NCBI GenBank assembly: GCA_963457665.1 | Contig: OY735219.1 | Coordinates: forward strand, 17,232,032 to 17,296,031 | Length of the DNA: 64,000 nucleotides | Origin: Thysanoteuthis rhombus | Taxonomy: Eukaryota > Mollusca > Cephalopoda > Oegopsida > Thysanoteuthidae | Direction: 5' to 3' | Part shown: positions 38,095 through 48,688 of the stretch, piece after piece | Position numbering within the stretch: the first letter of the stretch is position 1 | Layout: each line of letters opens with the position of its first letter | The notes under the pieces: model-generated | What the model saw: the letters and a program-made list of their open reading frames with translations, nothing else | The model's database searches: none | Told to the model about the DNA's origin: nothing | Made by a program: the position numbers and the translations under genes

Positions 38095-38372
38095 GATAAA
38101 TTCAGCAGCCAATTGACGGATATCTATTCGTTTGAGAGTAGATAAGGTAGTTTCCGGATAAATTCAGCAACCAATTAACGGACATCTATTCGTTTGAGAG
38201 TAGATAAGGTAGTTTCTTGATAAATTCAGTAAACAATTAACTGATATCTATTCATTTGGGAGTAGATAAGGTATTTTCTTGATAAATTCAGCAGCCAATT
38301 GACGGATATCTATTTGTTTGAGAGTAGATAAGGTAGTTTCCGGATAAATTCAGCAACCAATTGACGGATATC
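38095..38372. repeat. 62-bp tandem repeat, about 4.5 copies, unit 1
   Basis: GATAAATTCAGCAGCC and variants start at 38095, 38157, 38219, 38281 and 38343, an exact 62-bp step each time. Each unit includes 'aattgacggatatctattcg' and 'gagagtagataaggtag'. A single relative sits at 37480, about 600 bp upstream. Because 62 is not a multiple of 3, the repeat is not protein-coding. Confidence 0.93.
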
Positions 38373-38554
38373 TTTGCTTGGTGTCAATTCAGGTTAGTTG
38401 CTGAAACAAGAGCCACCAATTCGTGCAAAAGTCATACGTGGATGCTAAAGATACTGACAGGGGGCCTTCATTTGGCTGCTTCACCAACCTACGTCAGTTG
38501 AGTTGTCAGTCAAAACCTTTACAATACTAAGGATTATGCCTACAGACCTGTGAT

Positions 38555-39105
38555 CAAAAACAAAATCCAAAGCACTGCATGTTGACATATCGCCTGTGTC
38601 ACATCACAGAATAGGTGATTAATGGATGCATTTGTTCTGAATTCCAGGAGCGTTTTTAGAACTGGTTTTATAGCTACTGGTCAGTCTTACCTTGCCTCAA
38701 AGCGACAAGCAACAGAGTTTTATGGAAAAGGATCAACCGAAGAAGCTTGAGGGACCTAGGGAATTAATGGTTCAACGAGCAGGTTATAATTGCGGTCATA
38801 TTTATTCTGCTGATGCCCATCTTTGGCCAAAGCAAGAAAAAATTCCTGAATGTTATACCAGGTTGTGATGAAAAAATTGGATCAATAGTGATGCATCAAG
38901 ATGCTGGTAAAAATACTGCTAGTTCAAGATGCCCTCAGTATGAGGATCAGGGGTGGGATCAGTACCTCACATTTTGTAAGGACGGTTGTTGAGGTCGTCT
39001 ATTATGGAGACCTGATCAAATGTGATCAGTGTAGCGCTTTTGTTCACCTGTTTCCTGCAGCTGAATTCAGCCAGAACTTTTCACCAGGATTCACCTCTTG
39101 ATTGT
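38555..39105 (+). mobile_element. LINE-C, Tx1-like fragment, unit 1
   Basis: DNA at 38566-38660 parallels the LINE-B linker at 29386-29510 ('atcgcctgtgtcacatcac' against 'attgccagtgtcacgtcac', ending in 'ccaggagc' against 'caggagc'). A 66-codon frame at 38901-39101 includes 'HFVRTVVEVV' and 'LIKCDQCSAF'. These correspond to the 'LVRTIIE' segment and to reverse transcriptase motif A ('LINLDQSKAF'), followed by 'FPAAEFSQNF' for 'LSAAGFGQDF'. Strongly decayed and internally deleted. Confidence 0.5.
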
Positions 39106-39376
39106 TTCAATATAAATTGAATATGGTTTTGGGTGGTGTAGGTCAATTTATCATGATTACCCAGTTCTGCATAGGCTGTAACCTTAAAGAAAGTCACTTG
39201 AAGCAAAAGAGCTCTAAACGGGTTAAAATCTTGAATACTGGGAGAGGATTTGAAAGGATTGGGTCCGAGCGGAAGGCAAATTTTTAGCTGTGTGTTCAAC
39301 TTTTAATTAAAACAGCGCTTATAAATCATTCCACCGAGAAAATGATAATTGACGGAAGAAGTTTTGTTTCGTTTTC

Positions 39377-39508
39377 AGGGGTAAAATGACAGTCTCTGGG
39401 TAAGGAACAAAGATTTCGAGCCTACCTTGTGGTACTGGATGGATAACGGCTAATTAGTAGCCACACTGAAGAGCAGCAATACAACTAAACAGCTATTTAT
39501 GGATGACT
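39377..39508 (+). mobile_element. SINE S1, unit 2, 5' half deleted
   Basis: Starts abruptly at AGGGGTAAAATGACAG, joined to sequence that lies about 520 bp upstream in unit 1. The same junction occurs in unit 3, so the deletion predates their separation. Confidence 0.6.
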
Positions 39509-39559
39509 CAATTATTAATATATATATATCTATATCATTTTTAGATTTTTTTCCTATAT

Positions 39560-39675
39560 AAAAACTGACTTAACTCGAAATAATTTGATAACTGATATTA
39601 CAAACGTGATCTCTAGCGATGGCAACAGATTTAAGCGAAAATTACTCATACAAGAGACATACCACAGAACTGAAG
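39560..39675 (+). mobile_element. Possible Penelope-like fragment, unit 2, shortened
   Basis: Matches the first half of the unit 3 frame at 54044. About 80 bp of the second half is missing. Confidence 0.22.
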
Positions 39676-39954
39676 AATTGACCACCCATAAAAGAAAGTT
39701 ACATGCATATGGAATAAGGGGAAGATGACGCGACTTAGAAGTAGCCCTCCCCCCCAAAATCCTGAGTAGGTATCTAAAATAAATCAAATCATTTGCCTAA
39801 ATAGGCCTACACAAGGCAGAATCAAGCGTGTAGCAAGTCCCTACGTCACCATACATATATATAATTATGAAACAATACATATTAATTTATCACAAATATA
39901 ATTTAGAACACTGTAATAGAAAACTGCAGAATAAATGCTATCGCAAATGGCATT

Positions 39955-40410
39955 TTATGACTCAAAAGGACTTTACCGAGGGAATTCTTACAGTAATGGA
40001 GGATTTTGTAAGGCATGAACTATGTATACGTCAGTCTTTCAGCATATACACTGTAACAGTATATAAGTAACCTGATAATTGAACTAAGCCATTCCACCCC
40101 GAAAAAGGAGTGAAACAAGGTTATACCAGCTCGCCAATCTTTTCACAGCCGACTGTGTAATAATGTGAGACCTACACTGGAAAAATAAAGGAATAGGTAT
40201 GGACACCAAATACCTAATTAAGCTCGAATTTGCTGATGACATTGTCTTTTGAGAAAAAGGACCCTAAAAAAACTAAACGAAAAAAAAAAACAAACAAAAA
40301 ACCCTAATGATCTCAAAATAATGGTACACAGAAAGAACCTGGAGAACGCAGCCTACTACATCTACCAAAGATAATGAATCCGTCGAAACGAAAAGAAAAG
40401 TCTTCAGACA
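39955..40410 (+). mobile_element. LINE fragment, RTE-like, reverse transcriptase region (unit 2)
   Basis: Counterpart of 25440-25950. Here the catalytic motif is closer to consensus: 'FADDIVF' is readable at about 40228-40250 (gaatttgctgatgacattg), preceded by 'PEKGVKQGYTSSPIF' near 40099. A 90-bp internal loss follows relative to unit 1. The region is missing from unit 3. Confidence 0.7.
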
Positions 40411-40639
40411 TCAAAGTAAGCACAGACTTTTCAATAGTGATGATGTGTTGTGACTGCAGCAAGAAACAGGAAAAAAAAATATTTGTCTAGTTTTATATAT
40501 TCTTTTTTCAGATGGTCAACAAGGCCATTGTTTGCTCCCCCCGATAAGGGGGAAGACATCAACCAACCAGAAAAAAAAAATTAAAATGCTACCCCGTCCA
40601 GGACAGGAAGGCATCCCCTCTTATGGTAAGTTCAACAAC

Positions 40640-42215
40640 ACACAATCTGCCCGCCAGATCGGCATATACAAGGGGACACGTTGCGTTTAAGGTATGGCTC
40701 AGTAGCCAAGATACACCTAAGTATGCTGAGAAATGATGGAAACCTAGACAGCACACTCATTATCGCTTGCAATGAAGCAGGTCTCTGGAATGCAGCACCA
40801 ATTCACTGTGAGGTGTGGTAGAGTGCAAAAGAGCATAGCTCTTTTGGAGTTGCTCCTCAGCTGAGGTTCCCTTGTATATGCCGACCTGGCGGGTAGATTG
40901 TGTGTCGTTGATGTTACCATAAGAGGGAATGCCTTCCGACTGATCGAGGATTATGCGCCTAACAGCCAGAATGAGCGAGTCTGCTCCTTTCAGTGGATCA
41001 ATCTGTCCATATTTTTGTCAAGGAGGCTAGTTTTAGTGGGTAATTGGAATGCTGTCCTTGATCCTAACATACATCCATGTTTTCAGTACTTCTATTTACC
41101 CCTGTTTCTAATCCACTTATGAATTTATTAACATGCTAGACCTTGTCGATAAATTCCAAAATAAACATACCGTGGAGTAGTAGGGACTAGGACTGGTACC
41201 CAGAATACCGTGCAATAGTCCAGTTACATAGATTGGGTGTTAGTTGATAGAATCGACCTTAAGCTGTTAGAATGTCCAAGTTTTCAGACTGTCCTTCATT
41301 CGGATCATAGATTACTGAGGGTCCGAATAAATTAAAGTATGCCCTTGATTATTGGAAATCCAATACATCGCTAATGGATGGAAGGTTTCGGGAGGACAGC
41401 AAACACTACTAATCCAGCAGGAATTGACGGGGGGGGCATCTGAGGAAACAGTCTACCGACATCTGGAAAATAGAATTAGATCTTTTGCGGCCAAATATAG
41501 CAGAAGACTCAGCTTTGAGAGATTACCGGCACAATGGACATCAAAATCCCATGTAGAGCGGGCTATGGATAGGGGGGACTCTCGTGAAGTGAAAATTGCT
41601 AAAACAGAGCAGGCTTCCTCGCTTGTCAAGAAGGACCAAGCCCTGGTAGTTACAGCTAGATTAAGAAGAATGTGCGAGGCAATGAACTGCGAGCTGAAGA
41701 AATTCAGAATGAGTCAAGCCTGTTACTTGCCAGTGTCACGTTATCGACTCAGACGACTTGAGACCATAGACGAAGGTATCAGCGAGGTATTTTGTGCAAA
41801 CTTCCAGGAGCTTTTCGCCAGGGAGTCTGGTCTGAGTTCAGTTCATTTCGACACATTTAACTGACTTCCCTCGCTTTGAAGCGACGGAATGAGCTGGGTG
41901 CGAGGGGCCAATAGCACAGGATGAAGTCCAGGAAGTGTTGAAGAGCGTGGAGAAGGAAAAGACACCAGGAATTGATCGTCTGCCCTACAAGGTGTATTCG
42001 AGGCTGTCACCCATTTTTGTTCATTTGCTGGCATTGATCTTTAACCACTGGTTAAAGGAGGGGATTATCACCCATTGCTTTACCAGAGGGGTGGTTAGAT
42101 TGCTACACAAGATACAAAATGGGACAGGATAGACAACTACTGGCCCATAACTCTGCTGAATACATAGTTTAAAATTTTGGCCGAGATCCTGTCTAACTAC
42201 CGCAGACAGCGTGAC
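40640..42215 (+). mobile_element. LINE-A, L1/Tx1-like fragment, unit 2
   Basis: Endonuclease region at 40890-41090: 'VVDVTIRGNAFRLI', 'YAPNSQNERVCSF', then 'RRLVLVGNWNAVLDP', the LVGDWN-type catalytic motif of APE endonucleases. An open stretch of 170 codons at 41352-41864 covers the linker between endonuclease and reverse transcriptase. The start of the reverse transcriptase follows: 'EKTPGIDRLPYKVYSRLSPI', 'FTRGVVRLLHK', and 'NYWPITLLNT..KILAEIL' near 42130-42190. It stops at 42215 before the catalytic motifs. Stops and shifts split endonuclease, linker and RT, so it is dead. The family resembles Tx1/L1-clade LINEs by domain order and wording. Unit 1 has no LINE-A. Confidence 0.78.
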
Positions 42216-42877
42216 GAACTAGATAGGTGTTGTCTCTGCAACAATGGAGAGGAAAGTTAACCCTAACGACGGATGGTTATAATGAGAGCTTAACTAATGA
42301 ATGAATACAAACAATGCTATGACCTGGTTTAGCAACCTCTAGCAAGGTAACATCCGTACAATTCTGTATAATAGACTACAAAAAGTATTGAGACTCCGTA
42401 ATACCCATGCCTTAATGAGAAATTTGAAATCGTCGCCTTTACTATCTAAGGAACAGCTCAAAATTTCTTTAAAAGTAGTAAAACTGGTAGAAGTGGGGAG
42501 GTTTTGGATACTTTAATCAATCACCATCTTATATCCCAGCCACGATTGGCACAATTTAATCCTTGAACACGAGAAAGTATCTTCATAATTATCCGGAGTT
42601 GTACGACATGTAAGAACAAACCTTGAAACCAGTAGACAGCTAACAACCATATGAAATGTCTGATTAATCTCATCCAAAATGACTGATGGGTCACCAACAC
42701 AACTGATTCGTCAGAACATCCCGATTCAACAAATTCATAACCAGCCATAAACAAATATTAAAACTTCACTTTCCCTACCTAAGATAAAGAAAAGATTGTG
42801 AATAACCGCATAATTTTAACTGTATTACGTGTGGAACAATTCATAAAACTCCACAAATACCATAAATAATTATTGTA
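42216..42877. other. Anonymous block after LINE-A, unit 2
   Basis: About 660 bp with no recognised element. A 77-codon minus-strand frame at 42521-42754 is also open in unit 3 (56014-56247), but the two units are about 99% identical here, so shared openness says little. No family is recognised in that frame. Confidence 0.5.
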
Positions 42878-43094
42878 TCATCCACAGATGGCTATTTCGA
42901 TGTATTACATCTCTTCGGTGTGGCTATAGATTATAAGCCATCCAGTACCACGAGACAGAATTGAAACCCTCACATTGGATCCGGAGGCCGATATCCCACC
43001 TTCTGGACTAGGGAACTGGGTGCTCAGAAAGGCTGAATTTAAGCGATATATTCATTTACACAGAAACTCCTCATTCACCAGAATGCTCTATTAT
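42878..43094 (-). mobile_element. SINE S1, minus strand, unit 2
   Basis: Unit 2 counterpart of 26370-26587. It begins at the right edge of the highly similar tract shared with unit 3. Confidence 0.65.
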
Positions 43095-43817
43095 AAAAAC
43101 AAACGCCATTATAACAAACGCAGTTAAAAAAATCGAAATCAACGGAAAATGGCCTTCCCACTGACGCCCTGAATAAGTATGGATCTTTAAAGGCAAAACA
43201 GAAAGTGTGACTGGAGTAAATTTATTATTTCATGTTTAAAACTGTACTCAAATCGTTTCTATATTGAACATTATGAAATAAACCCATCATGCATCTCACT
43301 GAATTATTTATGTAACACTTTATAAATGTACATTTCAGGTATTCATCTATGAATCTATGTTTTGTTATGCTTACATTAGCAAGGAGATAGAGTTGCGCCA
43401 ATCTCCTAATTAGTATTTTTCCTTGTTTCAATATTCGATACGTAAAATTCATACTTTTGACTTTGACTGAGGATGTCAAACGAAATTCATCACTGGATTT
43501 AATATATTTATCAATTTGTGAAGGTATTTAGAATTCCAGTTCCGTACATCATAAAGGTTGATTTTTAAGGTCACTCAACGTCACTCCTTGTCTATGCATT
43601 TCACAAAATTATATCCACGTTGGAATGAATCTTTGTTCTCTAGGGGACAATTTTTCATGCCTGAAATTCCCAGAACAATCAGTGTAAATGTGAGAATGAA
43701 TTATGGGTTTTATATGGCTGCCACAACTTTTGATTGCGTTGGAACTAGTATTGGTTTGAAAGAGTTCCTTATTTTCCGTTTGGTTATTCTTTTATAAGGA
43801 ATGAATATGTGTATATA

Positions 43818-43867
<50 letters not shown>

Positions 43868-43984
43868 TACATACATACACACACGTTCATGTCATGCGCT
43901 CACGTTCTTTCAAAGGCAGACAAGTATTAAAAAATTCCATTTTTCATTCCCATAAAGTGGTGGTATTTGACAGCTTCACAGGGT
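43095..43984. other. Shared non-coding block, unit 2
   Basis: Counterpart of 26588-27439, with the microsatellite at 43807-43885 (TA, CA and TACA steps) longest here. Confidence 0.5.
43807..43885. repeat. (TA)n(CA)n(TACA)n microsatellite, unit 2
   Basis: Longest copy of this locus among the three units. Confidence 0.9.
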
Positions 43985-46515
43985 TGCAGTAGACAAGAAA
44001 CAAATAAAAGCAAAAAGAAAAGAAAGATACTGAAAACAAGCCTGAAGAATCGTTGCAAGACAAATTTCGTCAGTTTCAGTATAATCAAGGAAAGTTGACA
44101 AACCCCCAACTATCCCCTTGCCCAAGCCGTCTCCTCTGCCACCTAAAACGGTTGCCTAAAGAGGGGTTGGAGGGAGAGTGGAAAGTAGTGGGGAAAAGAT
44201 GGAATAGCAGGGCCTCCGTCTCTACAGGTTCGTAAATGTAGTGGCATGAACGGTCTGAATAGAGATACCTTGCGGTCATATGCAGACACGGCCTGGAACT
44301 GAGGGGTGGGGCACAATTAATTTCACTAATGACCAGACAGCCACTAGAGAAAATTACCCCTCCAACCACTCTTCCATCACCGAAAACACTACACAGCCCT
44401 CTCCTGAAAACTCAGGCTAACTGTTCCGGGAAAGTTTCCCAATCAACGAGAAAAAAAAAAAAAAATTAACGAGGGGTGCATATCTGCCGTGTAGATTTGG
44501 AAACTGTACAAAAAGCCCAAAGTTCAGCAGCAGGCACTTATGGTTCTCAACTTTCATTACGTCGAGCCTGGCAGGCGCAACTTTCAGGAACCAACCAGGG
44601 TCAAAAAAATGCTAATCATCGTCTCGAAAAGAGCTACACTCTTTCGCACTCTTCGACACCTCAAAGTGAGTATTTGTTGCATTCAGGAGACCCACTTTAT
44701 TCCAAGTGATAATGAGGGTGTGCTGTCTAAGATGTTTCCATCTCTTCTCAGCATACTTTGATGATTACACAAGAGCTGTCTTTTGGCTAATAAGCTATGC
44801 ATTAAACGTGACGGGTTCCAATATATATGCCGACCTGGTGAGCAGATCGAGTCGTTGATGTTACCATAAGGCTCTTGCCCTCCAACTGATTGGAATTTAC
44901 GCACCAAACAGCCAGGGTGAGCGATTCAATTTCTTTTGGCAGATCGATCTGTTCAAGTTTCGTCAAGGTGGGAAGTTTTTGGCAACATTCCAATCACCAG
45001 CTTTGATCCCCAGGTAGTCCCTTTATTTACCCCTCTGTCTAACAACGCAGAAGTAGATGAATTTCAAAATGAGCTCCCCTCCTGAGTAGTATGGATTCGG
45101 ACTAAAAGTAGTACCCAGAGTTTAGTGCAACAGTCCAGTTACATCGATCGGATGTTAGGAGAGTCGACCTAAAGCTTTTGGAATGTCCAAGTATCCACAG
45201 CGTCTTTTATTCGGATCATTGATTAGTGAGGGTTGGAATAAATTTAGGTACTTCTAAACCCTTAAAATGTGGTTACTGGAAATTCATCAAATCTTTAATG
45301 AATGTAGAGGATTTTGGGGACCAGTTAACACTAACAATCCATCGGGCACTGATGGGGGCCATCCTGGGGAACGAATTCTGGGGGCACCTGAAAAGTAAGA
45401 TTAGGTATTTTGCTGTCAAATATTGCAAAAGACTCAATTTTGAGAGAATAGCAGAACAAAGGACATTAAAATCCTGAGTAGAGCAGGGGGTGGACAGAGG
45501 GGACTCTAGCAAAGTAAAAATAGCTAAGGCATGACTGGCCTCCTTGCTTGTCGAAAAGGACCAAGCCTTAGTAGTTAGAGCTAGATTAAAGAAAATGTCC
45601 CAAGGAAACGAACATGGCCGCTTAACTGCAAGCAGAAGAAATCCAGAGTGCGTCAAGCCGGCATATTGCCAGTGTCACGTCACCGGACGGACCACTTGAG
45701 ACCACAGACGAAAGTATCTGCAAGGTCGTTCGTACAAAATCTCAGGAGCTTTTAACCAGGGAGCTTGGTCTGAATTTGGCTCAGTTCAACAACTATTTAT
45801 CTGACTTCCCTCACCTCAAGGTGACTGAATCAGCTGGGTGCAAAGGGCCCATAAGAGATGAAGTCTGGGAAGTGTTGAAGTGCGTGGAGGAAGAGAAGAC
45901 CCTGGGAATCGATGGTGTGCCCTACAAAGGGTATTTGAGGCTACTGTTCATCTTTGTTCACTTGCTGGCATCAATTTTTAACTACTGGTTAAAGCAGGGG
46001 TGCATCCTCTGTCGCTTTACCAGAGGGGTGGTGAAATTGCTATGCAAAGAAAAATGATGGGACGGGATAGATAACTACAGGACTAAATACATAATCAAAA
46101 ATTTGGGCCAAGATCCTGTCCATACGCCTGTAGACTGTGCTGGATAATCTTATTGGCCCTGTTGCCCTTGATGCCAGTGCTGCATGTAGCAGTGTGGTTC
46201 TGCCGTTGGATAAGGAAGCTCATGAACCCATTTGGCATCACGAGAGTCGTGGTACGGATGATGCTTAGGAAAAGATTCCACAAAAGTTAGCATTTCACTC
46301 ATGTTCAACTGGTCAGCTGCTTTAAGCATCTGTTTAGAATCAAGGTCAAGATGGGAAAAACTCCCTTAGAGTTAGGCAGAAGTTGGGCAAAAGTTGTGCA
46401 GCTGCTTATTGTGAAAGCTGCTAAATTAGAATTCAATAAACCAGTGTTACCAAAGAATTTTGGGTATCAGAAGAGACTTGCCAGCCCAACCCAAATTAGG
46501 GTTGGAGTGATCTTT
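43985..46515 (+). mobile_element. LINE-B, L1/Tx1-like, unit 2, internally deleted
   Basis: Counterpart of B1 plus B2. The ORF1 end is at 44050-44300. The endonuclease start keeps the consensus 'ICCIQETHFIPSD' at about 44661-44710. The RT start is open for 93 codons at 45776-46057 ('EKTLGIDGVPYKGYLRL'). At about 46155 the sequence jumps from the B1 'LIGP' position to a point 1.8 kb further on in unit 1 and ends with the C-terminal region (46330-46510). Confidence 0.8.
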
Positions 46516-47432
46516 CCTCTTTAAATTGCAATCATACCCCTTCATCTCCCATAGTTGACAAAATGTTCTCTAGAGGATATAAAAATAGAATTTTTTTCCT
46601 CATCTAGCCGACAACCCTCGGTTAACTTATTGCTCTGCCATATATCATTTTGCTAGCAATTTTATAATCATAAAACAAACATCTTTCAGATTGTAAGTAT
46701 GGAATTAAATAGAGAAATTCTGGTATTGCCGAATGTAAAATGAAATTGTTTCTTTGGCGAAAGGAATATTAAAATAAGACTGGGTCAGCAAATGAGACCA
46801 CTTTTGATGGGACTAGACCAGTCCATACTAGTATCATTTTATATTGAGAAAATAAGGTTCAGAAAACATTGATGAAAGCTTAATGTTATACCACGTGGAA
46901 AAATTAACTACAGTTTGAGAAATTCTAATTCTTTGGTTATATATGTTGGTAGAGAATTGACTTGAAGAAGCCGTGTAATTCGTTTTCTTTTAAAGAGACG
47001 AGTTGGTTTTCATGCAATCTGATATTCAAACCGACACGACGGATTTGATATTCACATGAGTGAACACTCAATAAAAATTACAGAGTCATGCATAGTTATA
47101 CTTACACATCCCTCATCGTTGAAAACGTGACCTACTTGGGTAAACACTGTTTACAAAGTTGAACGTATAACATCAATACAAATAAAACCTTACACAAAAT
47201 TACATGTATGGCATAAACCATGGTAAAGGGAACTTGTGTTTGTACAACATTGCTCAGATGCAGAGTTAACTTTTCCAAACCTCAGGAACAGTTACATAGG
47301 TTAAATCCAAACAAGAGAATCTATACATTGTACCATGAGTGTAGGTGGGGAAGACTAGGAAGTTACATTGGTAAAAAGGTGACTGGAGTTACAAACAATG
47401 TACGTTTTCATTTCAAAGCTGCAATGCTCAGT
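46516..47432 (+). pseudogene. Non-coding block with possible decayed C2H2 region, unit 2
   Basis: Counterpart of 32086-32997. An 86-codon frame at 47220-47480 covers the 'CTTLLRCRVNFSKPQEQLH' stretch and runs into the TA microsatellite at 47434. Confidence 0.22.
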
Positions 47433-47461
47433 CATATATATATATATATATATATATATAA
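47433..47461. repeat. (TA)n microsatellite, unit 2
   Basis: Same site as 32998. Confidence 0.9.
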
Positions 47462-47544
47462 GACCATATCTTTGAGATGAGATGATATTGTCAATATTAT
47501 TATATTGCATAATATAAAGTGTAATAAAAAAGTTCAATGTTGGA

Positions 47545-48040
47545 ATAAAGGCAATTCCTGCTAATTCCTTTGTTAAATTACGATGTATTGAAAGCTGAAG
47601 CATTTTTTACTCCGCAGATTGATTAATCAATGGATGAAAACGATAAACAACTCTTGTATCATTTCCCAAACAAGGCCAGGAGGGTTTAGAGTATTCTTTT
47701 TTGCCTACCAGTCGTCCAGCAAATTATAGGGGGCAGGGTAATCCAAGCTGGACAATGTGATGGAAAGCAATATTCATTCTTGTAGCAAATATATTGTTAT
47801 TACAGACAGTACTGCAGCCATAGTTGGGAGAGGAAAGTAGGCAGGGGTCACCGCTTCCATCGAAGATAAGTGTACTTTACGTTGCTTCCTTCAACGGTAA
47901 GTTGCTATTGCCCGAAGAAACTTAACATTGTCACATGGAAGAGTCCTTGAAAAAAGGATTCAACTGTCTGTATATTCTTATCGACTAAAATGTAAAGGCA
48001 ATGTATTCAAACGATGATTGACTGGTAAAAGTGTTTAATG
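47545..48040 (+). pseudogene. hAT-like transposase fossil, unit 2, 5' part deleted
   Basis: Begins at the deletion junction near 47555 and keeps the 'EAFF..QID' piece (47595-47625) and the 'VITDSTAAIVG' piece (near 47800). More diverged than units 1 and 3. Confidence 0.55.
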
Positions 48041-48655
48041 ACTCCAGTTTGAGTAATTGAATCGGCTCAACTTGTCATTTAAAAAAGTTGATTAGGATAG
48101 ATTCGGGAAAAAGATGCCATTAAAATGAGGATCACCAAATGACAACGTCCACAAAGGCTCCAATAGCATACATTTGGAAATCACCCAGACAGAGGGAAGG
48201 AAAAAAAGACAAAAACAATTGGATCTGGAAAAGTAAAAGCAGTTTCTAACCATCTGTTGCGGCCTGAAAATGGAAACATTCCTTTGATCCTGAATGAAAA
48301 ACATTGCCAGTCAGACAAGGGTGAATGACTTAAATGGAAAGTTTGACACTGAGCTACATCGAGGGAGATTACGGCGCATATGATTTCTGTAGTTTATTGC
48401 ATACCCTTTCACACAATTTGATTGTGACTTTTGGAAGATTGCAGTTATTGACAGTTAGCTAAAGCATAGGGGAGGGGGGATAATTGGACAATTGTTACAA
48501 GCTTCTGACTGCTCATTTATCATTGGCTACAAATTCGAGCTATGATCGCTGCATTTATTTTCTATCTTTTCATTTTAATCTCTGCATATGCATTTGAATA
48601 GTCAGTGGCTTTTTCCACGGCATGCTAATAGAAGAAGTTGTGTCGTCAAGTATCT

Positions 48656-48688
<33 letters not shown>

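Larger units (their letters stand above)
24047..39188 (+). repeat. Tandem array, unit 1 (15.1 kb)
   Basis: First of at least three head-to-tail copies of a large mixed unit. The start is set by GAAAGTCACTTGAAGC, found at 24047, 39189 and 53678, with different sequence to its left at 24047 only. Landmarks in common order: an ORF-bearing block at 27046/43558/57049, a 69-codon frame at 35686/49134/62585, a block at 36699/50152/63603, and a Tx1-like piece at 38901/53390. Unit 1 alone keeps 24236-24757, 28072-28376 and the 1.8 kb at 29907-31723. It lacks the LINE-A fragment found in units 2 and 3. Confidence 0.93.

Noticed and set aside
38095-38372. Regularly spaced 62-bp repeat as a CRISPR-like array
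   Set aside because: The whole 62 bp repeats with no unique spacers, and the context is eukaryotic. It is a simple tandem repeat.
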